The translations under genes and the position numbers were made by a program. Of a DNA stretch of 64,000 nt, positions 60,528 to 64,000 are shown one piece after another. Each line of letters begins with the position of its first letter. Positions within the stretch are counted from its first letter, which is position 1. Origin of the DNA: Burkholderia sp. Nafp2/4-1b. GTDB lineage: Bacteria; Pseudomonadota; Gammaproteobacteria; Burkholderiales; Burkholderiaceae. The notes beneath the pieces were generated by a model. That model was not told the DNA's origin and made no database searches. It saw only the letters and a list, made by a program, of their open reading frames with translations. The stretch lies in the NCBI RefSeq assembly GCF_003635165.1, contig NZ_ML058597.1, forward strand, positions 952,054-1,016,053. Direction: 5' to 3'.

Positions 60528-61619
60528 ATGAAGTCACGTGCAGAACGTTCGATTCGAACAGTAGTCCTCACCGGTTCGGCGGCGGCAGCCTGTATCGCCG
60601 CGCCGGCCGCGCACGCGCAGTCGTCGGTCACGATCTACGGGATCATGGATGCCGGCATCGAATACGCGAACCACGCGGCGCCGGACGGCGGCAATTCGTT
60701 CAAGCTTAAATCCGGCAACAAGAACACGTCACGCTGGGGCTTGCGCGGCGTCGAGGATCTCGGCGGCGGGCTGAAGGCCGTGTTCCGCCTCGAAAGCGGG
60801 ATCGATCTCGCGAACGGCGCGCTCGACGACGGCCCCGACTCGATCTTCGCGCGCCGTGCGACGGTGGGCCTGAAAGGCAAATGGGGCGAAGTCTCGCTCG
60901 GCCGCAACTTCACCGTCACGTACGACTACATGCTGCCGTTCGATCCGATGGGGTACGCGCAGAACTACTCGTGGGCGACGTCGTCGATGGCGACCGGCGG
61001 CCGCAAGGACGGCCTCTTCACGCGCTCGTCGAACGCCGTGCGCTACGACGGCGAGTTCGGCGGCTTCAAGTTCGGCGCGCTGTACGGTTTCGGCAACGTG
61101 CCCGGCAGCGTGAAGACCAGCTCGAAGTACGACTTCGCGCTCGGCTACGAGACCGGCCCGTTCGCGGCGGTCGTCACGTTCGACAGGCAGAACGGCGCGG
61201 CCGACAGCGTCACGCCGGCCGATACCGTCAACTATATCCAGGGCATCCATGCGGGCGTCAGCTACGACTTCGGCAACCTGAAGACGATGGCCGGCTATCG
61301 CAACTATCGCCGCACGTATCACACGAGCGCGGCGAACCAGTTGAGCGACATGTACTGGGTCGGCGGGTCGTACCAGTTCACGCCGACGTTCTCGCTGATC
61401 GCGGCCGTGTATCACCAGAACATCAAGGGCGGCAGCGATGCCGATCCGACGCTGGTGTCGGTGCGCGCGCAGTACGCGCTGTCGAAGCGCACGGTGCTGT
61501 ACGCGGCCGGCGCGTTCGCGATCGCGCAGCATGGGGAGAAGGTCGGCGTGTCGCGCGATTTCGCCGGGTATGGCACGTCGCAGGTCGGCGTGACGGCGGG
61601 GATTCAGCAGCGGTTCTGA
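60528..61619 (+). CDS. Gram-negative porin linked to ABC importer
   Basis: A 363-residue trimeric porin. The signal peptide is residues 1-30 (AAHAQ), the mature start is SSVTIYGIMDAGIEYANHA, followed by SRWGLRGVEDLGGGLKAVFRLESG, then amphipathic strands and a terminal Phe (GIQQRF). AAGGAGA sets the ATG. It follows the ATPase by 156 bp on the same strand and ends in a clear terminator, so it probably supplies the outer membrane channel for the same solute. It is shorter than, and distinct from, the porin at 36-37 kb. Confidence 0.92.
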   Translation: MKSRAERSIRTVVLTGSAAAACIAAPAAHAQSSVTIYGIMDAGIEYANHAAPDGGNSFKLKSGNKNTSRWGLRGVEDLGGGLKAVFRLESGIDLANGALDDGPDSIFARRATVGLKGKWGEVSLGRNFTVTYDYMLPFDPMGYAQNYSWATSSMATGGRKDGLFTRSSNAVRYDGEFGGFKFGALYGFGNVPGSVKTSSKYDFALGYETGPFAAVVTFDRQNGAADSVTPADTVNYIQGIHAGVSYDFGNLKTMAGYRNYRRTYHTSAANQLSDMYWVGGSYQFTPTFSLIAAVYHQNIKGGSDADPTLVSVRAQYALSKRTVLYAAGAFAIAQHGEKVGVSRDFAGYGTSQVGVTAGIQQRF

Positions 61620-61640
61620 GGCTGCTGAATTCTGTGCGAC

Positions 61641-61676
61641 GGGCGGCACGGGCGGCATCCTCGACCCGTGCCGCCC
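61641..61676 (+). terminator. Terminator after porin
   Basis: A 12-bp perfect stem (GGGCGGCACGGG and its complement, 12-base loop) followed by TGTTT, 21 bp after the porin stop. It ends the import-porin unit. Confidence 0.75.
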
Positions 61677-61760
61677 TGTTTGCACCATCCGCGCGGCTGC
61701 GTGAGCACGGGCGATCGACGGTCGCATCGCGTTCGCCATTCGCTACGCGCTGCACGCCGT

Positions 61761-62723
61761 TCACTCGCCGCGCATCACGAACACCGTGCGAACCCGGCTA
61801 TCCGCATCGCCCCAATGTTCGCCGACCGCCGACAGCGGCACGGTGCGCGTGTCGATTGCCAGCCGCGCTGGCGCGGCAGCGTCGAACACGCCGCGAATCG
61901 CATCCAGCAAGCGCGGCAGCGGCACGCTGCCCAGGCCGCTCCCCATCAATTCGATCGCGCTCGCGCGCAGCACGGCGCCCGGCAGCAACACCTCCGTGCC
62001 GCCGATCGAGCCGATCTGCACGAAGCGCAGCCTGCGGCCGGCGGGAGTCACCTTGGCCGCCGCGGCGAGCAACGCCTGTGCACTGGCGCCCCACAGGTAG
62101 TCGAGCACGATATCGACGCCCGCCCGGAAATGCGGCTCCAGCGCGCGAGCGAGTTGCGCATCGCCCTGCTGCAGCGACACGATCGCGTCCGCACCGGCGT
62201 GCAGCAACGCATCCAGCGCGGCGGCATCGCGGCCCGTCGCGATCACCTTCGCGGCGCCCAGATGTTTCGCGATCCTCACGGCCAGCCGGCCGGACGTCCC
62301 CGTCGCGCCGTTGACGAGCACCGTCTCGCCCGCGACGACGCGCGCGCGTTCGGTCAGCGCCGCCCACGACGACATCCCCGGAATCGCGATTGCCGCGGCC
62401 GTGACGTCGTCGAGGTCGTCCGGCAGCGGCGCGCACTGCGTATCGGGCACGATCGTGCGTTCAGCCATCGCGCCGAACGGCGCGGGGGCGCCGAAGAAAT
62501 ACACGCGCTCTCCGTCGCTGCCGCGCCCCACGCCATCGACACCGACGACGAACGGATAGCCGCCGCCGGACGAATAATGCGTGCCCGCCGCGCGTCCCTG
62601 CGCAAGCCGGCTGAGCGCGGATGCCGTCACGTCGATCAGACGGTGGCCCGGCTTCGCGCACGGCGATTCGAAGTCCGTATAAACCGGATGCTGTCCGGCA
62701 CGCTCGACGACTGCTGCTTTCAT
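61761..62723 (-). CDS. Zinc-independent quinone oxidoreductase-like MDR protein
   Basis: A 320-residue medium-chain dehydrogenase/reductase. The N-terminal catalytic domain is short and lacks the structural-zinc cysteines. The Rossmann part has TVLVNGATGTSGRLAVRIAKHLGA and VIATGRD, where GR after beta-2 favours NADPH. The family reduces quinones or enals. AAGGAGCC precedes the ATG at 62723. A small conserved gene and a divergent AraC regulator gene lie upstream, suggesting shared control. Confidence 0.9.
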   Translation of the reverse strand: MKAAVVERAGQHPVYTDFESPCAKPGHRLIDVTASALSRLAQGRAAGTHYSSGGGYPFVVGVDGVGRGSDGERVYFFGAPAPFGAMAERTIVPDTQCAPLPDDLDDVTAAAIAIPGMSSWAALTERARVVAGETVLVNGATGTSGRLAVRIAKHLGAAKVIATGRDAAALDALLHAGADAIVSLQQGDAQLARALEPHFRAGVDIVLDYLWGASAQALLAAAAKVTPAGRRLRFVQIGSIGGTEVLLPGAVLRASAIELMGSGLGSVPLPRLLDAIRGVFDAAAPARLAIDTRTVPLSAVGEHWGDADSRVRTVFVMRGE

Positions 62724-62776
62724 GTTGGCTCCTTGCTGTTTGGGTTCTCGTATCGCAACCGGATTCGCGTCCGCGT

Positions 62777-63028
62777 TTACCGCGCGTCGAGCCATGCGCG
62801 CAATGCCGCATCGCGCACTTCAAGGACGTCGAACAAACCGATCGCCCGCAGCGCGGGCAGCGCCTCGATCACGTCGGCTTCGGCCGTGGCGCGCTCGGCG
62901 GCCGTGGCGCCAGGATCGGTCAGCACGCGTGCGTTGACGAGGAACGCGCCGACCGTACCCTTCCGGATCGTCGTTCCGCCGACATCGGCTCGGTCGGCAT
63001 GGTCGGGAAGCATCTGTTCGGCTCGCAT
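62777..63028 (-). CDS. Small conserved protein of unknown function
   Basis: An 83-residue acidic protein with no signal peptide or membrane helix: MRAEQMLPDH start, a GTVGAFLVNARVL segment and two likely C-terminal helices. I do not recognise the family. Third-position GC bias and the position 53 bp before the oxidoreductase gene on the same strand support it being real. It may be co-expressed with that gene under the divergent AraC regulator. Confidence 0.65.
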   Translation of the reverse strand: MRAEQMLPDHADRADVGGTTIRKGTVGAFLVNARVLTDPGATAAERATAEADVIEALPALRAIGLFDVLEVRDAALRAWLDAR

Positions 63029-63123
63029 GGCATCGCACTCCAGTGGTCATCGATGGACGCAGTGTAGGCGCGCGAGAGCGGCCAATCTCCGGTATAACGG
63101 TCATTCGATACCGATATCCGGCC

Positions 63124-63912
63124 ATGTCCGATCCTCTGCTACCCGCCCGCTTCACCACCTCCGACGACGGCCCGTTCGTCGTCGCCGCCGTCCTGTCGCA
63201 ACGCGATCCGCGCGTGACGCCGCCGCACGCGCATGCGCGCGGCCAGCTCGTCGGAGCATCGAGCGGCTTGCTGACGATCGGTCTCGACGATCAGGACTGG
63301 GTCGTGCCGGCGATCCATGCGATCTGGATTCCGCCGCATTGCCGGCATTCGCTGCGCTCGTTCGGGCCGATCTCCGGCTGGTCGGCGTTCGTCGCCGAAG
63401 CACGCTGCGCGACATTGCCGGACACGCCGCGCGCGATCCGCACGTCGCCGCTGCTACGCGAAGCCGTGCAGCGCGCGGCAAGCTGGGACGGCTCCGCACT
63501 CGACGCTGCGCGGACGCGAATCGCCGACGTGATCCTCGACGAGATCTCCGCGTCCGAAGTGGAATCGCTAGCCCTCGCGCGGCCGCGCGACGCGCGGCTC
63601 GTACGCATCACCGACGCGCTGGCCACGAACCTCGCGGACAACCGGCGGCTGGAGGAATGGGCCGAATGGGCCGGCATCAGCGCGCGGACGATGAGCCGCC
63701 GCTTCGTCGCCGAAACCGGGCTGACGTTCGCGCAGTGGCGTCAGCAAGCGAGGCTGCTGCGGGCGCTGGAGAAGATTGCCGACGGCGTGCCGGTCACGAC
63801 GATCGCGCTCGATCTCGGTTACGACAACGTGAGCGCGTTCATCGACATGTTCCGGCGGGCGATGGGGACGACGCCGGGAAGATATGGGGAGGCGGGACGA
63901 GGAGAGGGATGA
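63124..63912 (+). CDS. AraC-family regulator with cupin sensor domain
   Basis: A 262-residue regulator. The N-terminal cupin is clear (TPPHAHARGQLVGASSGLLTIG and WIPPHCRHSL, with several His). The C-terminal two helix-turn-helices are NRRLEEWAEWAGISARTMSRRF and VTTIALDLGYDNVSAFIDMFRR. It is divergent from the small gene and quinone oxidoreductase, with 95 bp between, so these are the likely targets. No strong ribosome site precedes the ATG. Confidence 0.9.
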   Translation: MSDPLLPARFTTSDDGPFVVAAVLSQRDPRVTPPHAHARGQLVGASSGLLTIGLDDQDWVVPAIHAIWIPPHCRHSLRSFGPISGWSAFVAEARCATLPDTPRAIRTSPLLREAVQRAASWDGSALDAARTRIADVILDEISASEVESLALARPRDARLVRITDALATNLADNRRLEEWAEWAGISARTMSRRFVAETGLTFAQWRQQARLLRALEKIADGVPVTTIALDLGYDNVSAFIDMFRRAMGTTPGRYGEAGRGEG

Positions 63913-63934
63913 AGGGTGCGTCACATCGCAGATA

Positions 63935-63953
63935 GTTAACATCTAAAGTAAAC
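63935..63953. promoter_or_regulatory. AT-rich imperfect inverted repeat at window edge
   Basis: GTTAAC, 7 bases, GTAAAC. It sits in a locally AT-rich patch after the AraC gene and is probably part of the promoter region of a gene beyond the window. Confidence 0.3.
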
Positions 63954-64000
63954 AATCAGCCGCCCGCGACCTCGATTACCCTGAAGACACGAAATTCATC

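Overview
This 64 kb window is very GC-rich (most third codon positions are G or C). Its gene content and protein sequences look like Burkholderia, most likely the B. cepacia complex. The density of transporters, one- and two-component regulators and accessory catabolic genes suggests a secondary chromosome, but that is inference. I see no rRNA, tRNA, insertion sequence, prophage, plasmid gene or CRISPR array, so this looks like stable chromosomal accessory territory.

Layout. 1-5.8 kb: the 3' end of a LysE-type exporter gene, a YqaA membrane protein, a Cache-domain chemoreceptor behind a good FliA-type promoter, and an acyl-CoA synthetase divergent from a Crp/Fnr regulator. 5.9-14.1 kb: a five-gene RND efflux operon (permease, adaptor, outer membrane factor, response regulator, sensor kinase). 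14.1-20.6 kb: LysE exporter, AraC regulator, SDR, OsmE-like lipoprotein, AI-2E transporter, XenA-type old yellow enzyme and a DJ-1/PfpI protein. 21.0-25.6 kb: a LacI repressor divergent from levansucrase and levanase genes, with two near-identical operators placed in and over the promoter. 25.7-30.3 kb: SDR, LysR, a MocR-type regulator, an AhpD-like protein and a cupin. 30.6-35.9 kb: a TetR-led operon for a complete envelope-spanning ABC-2 efflux system. 36.1-40.4 kb: a porin, a squalene/phytoene synthase-like gene with a terminator-like hairpin in its leader, and a GlpQ-type phosphodiesterase.

40.5-53.0 kb is a sulfur-flavoured block and the most interesting part. It holds a four-domain rhodanese, a thiol dioxygenase with the Gln signature of 3-mercaptopropionate dioxygenases, a LysR regulator, an SfnB/DszC-like acyl-CoA dehydrogenase homologue, and a seven-gene operon. 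The operon encodes an SsuD-like monooxygenase, a class II aldolase, a sulfonate-type ABC transporter with an unusually long permease, a membrane-anchored c-type cytochrome and a second substrate-binding protein. I infer a dedicated uptake and breakdown route for an organosulfur compound, with redox chemistry in the periplasm.

53.1-64 kb: a MOSC protein; a TctDE-like two-component system divergent from a binding protein, fused permease, ATPase and porin that together cover outer- and inner-membrane uptake; then a quinone oxidoreductase, a small unknown protein and an AraC regulator. Hairpins, operators and short tandem repeats between genes are listed separately. Start codons were chosen from ribosome binding sites where possible; weak choices are flagged.
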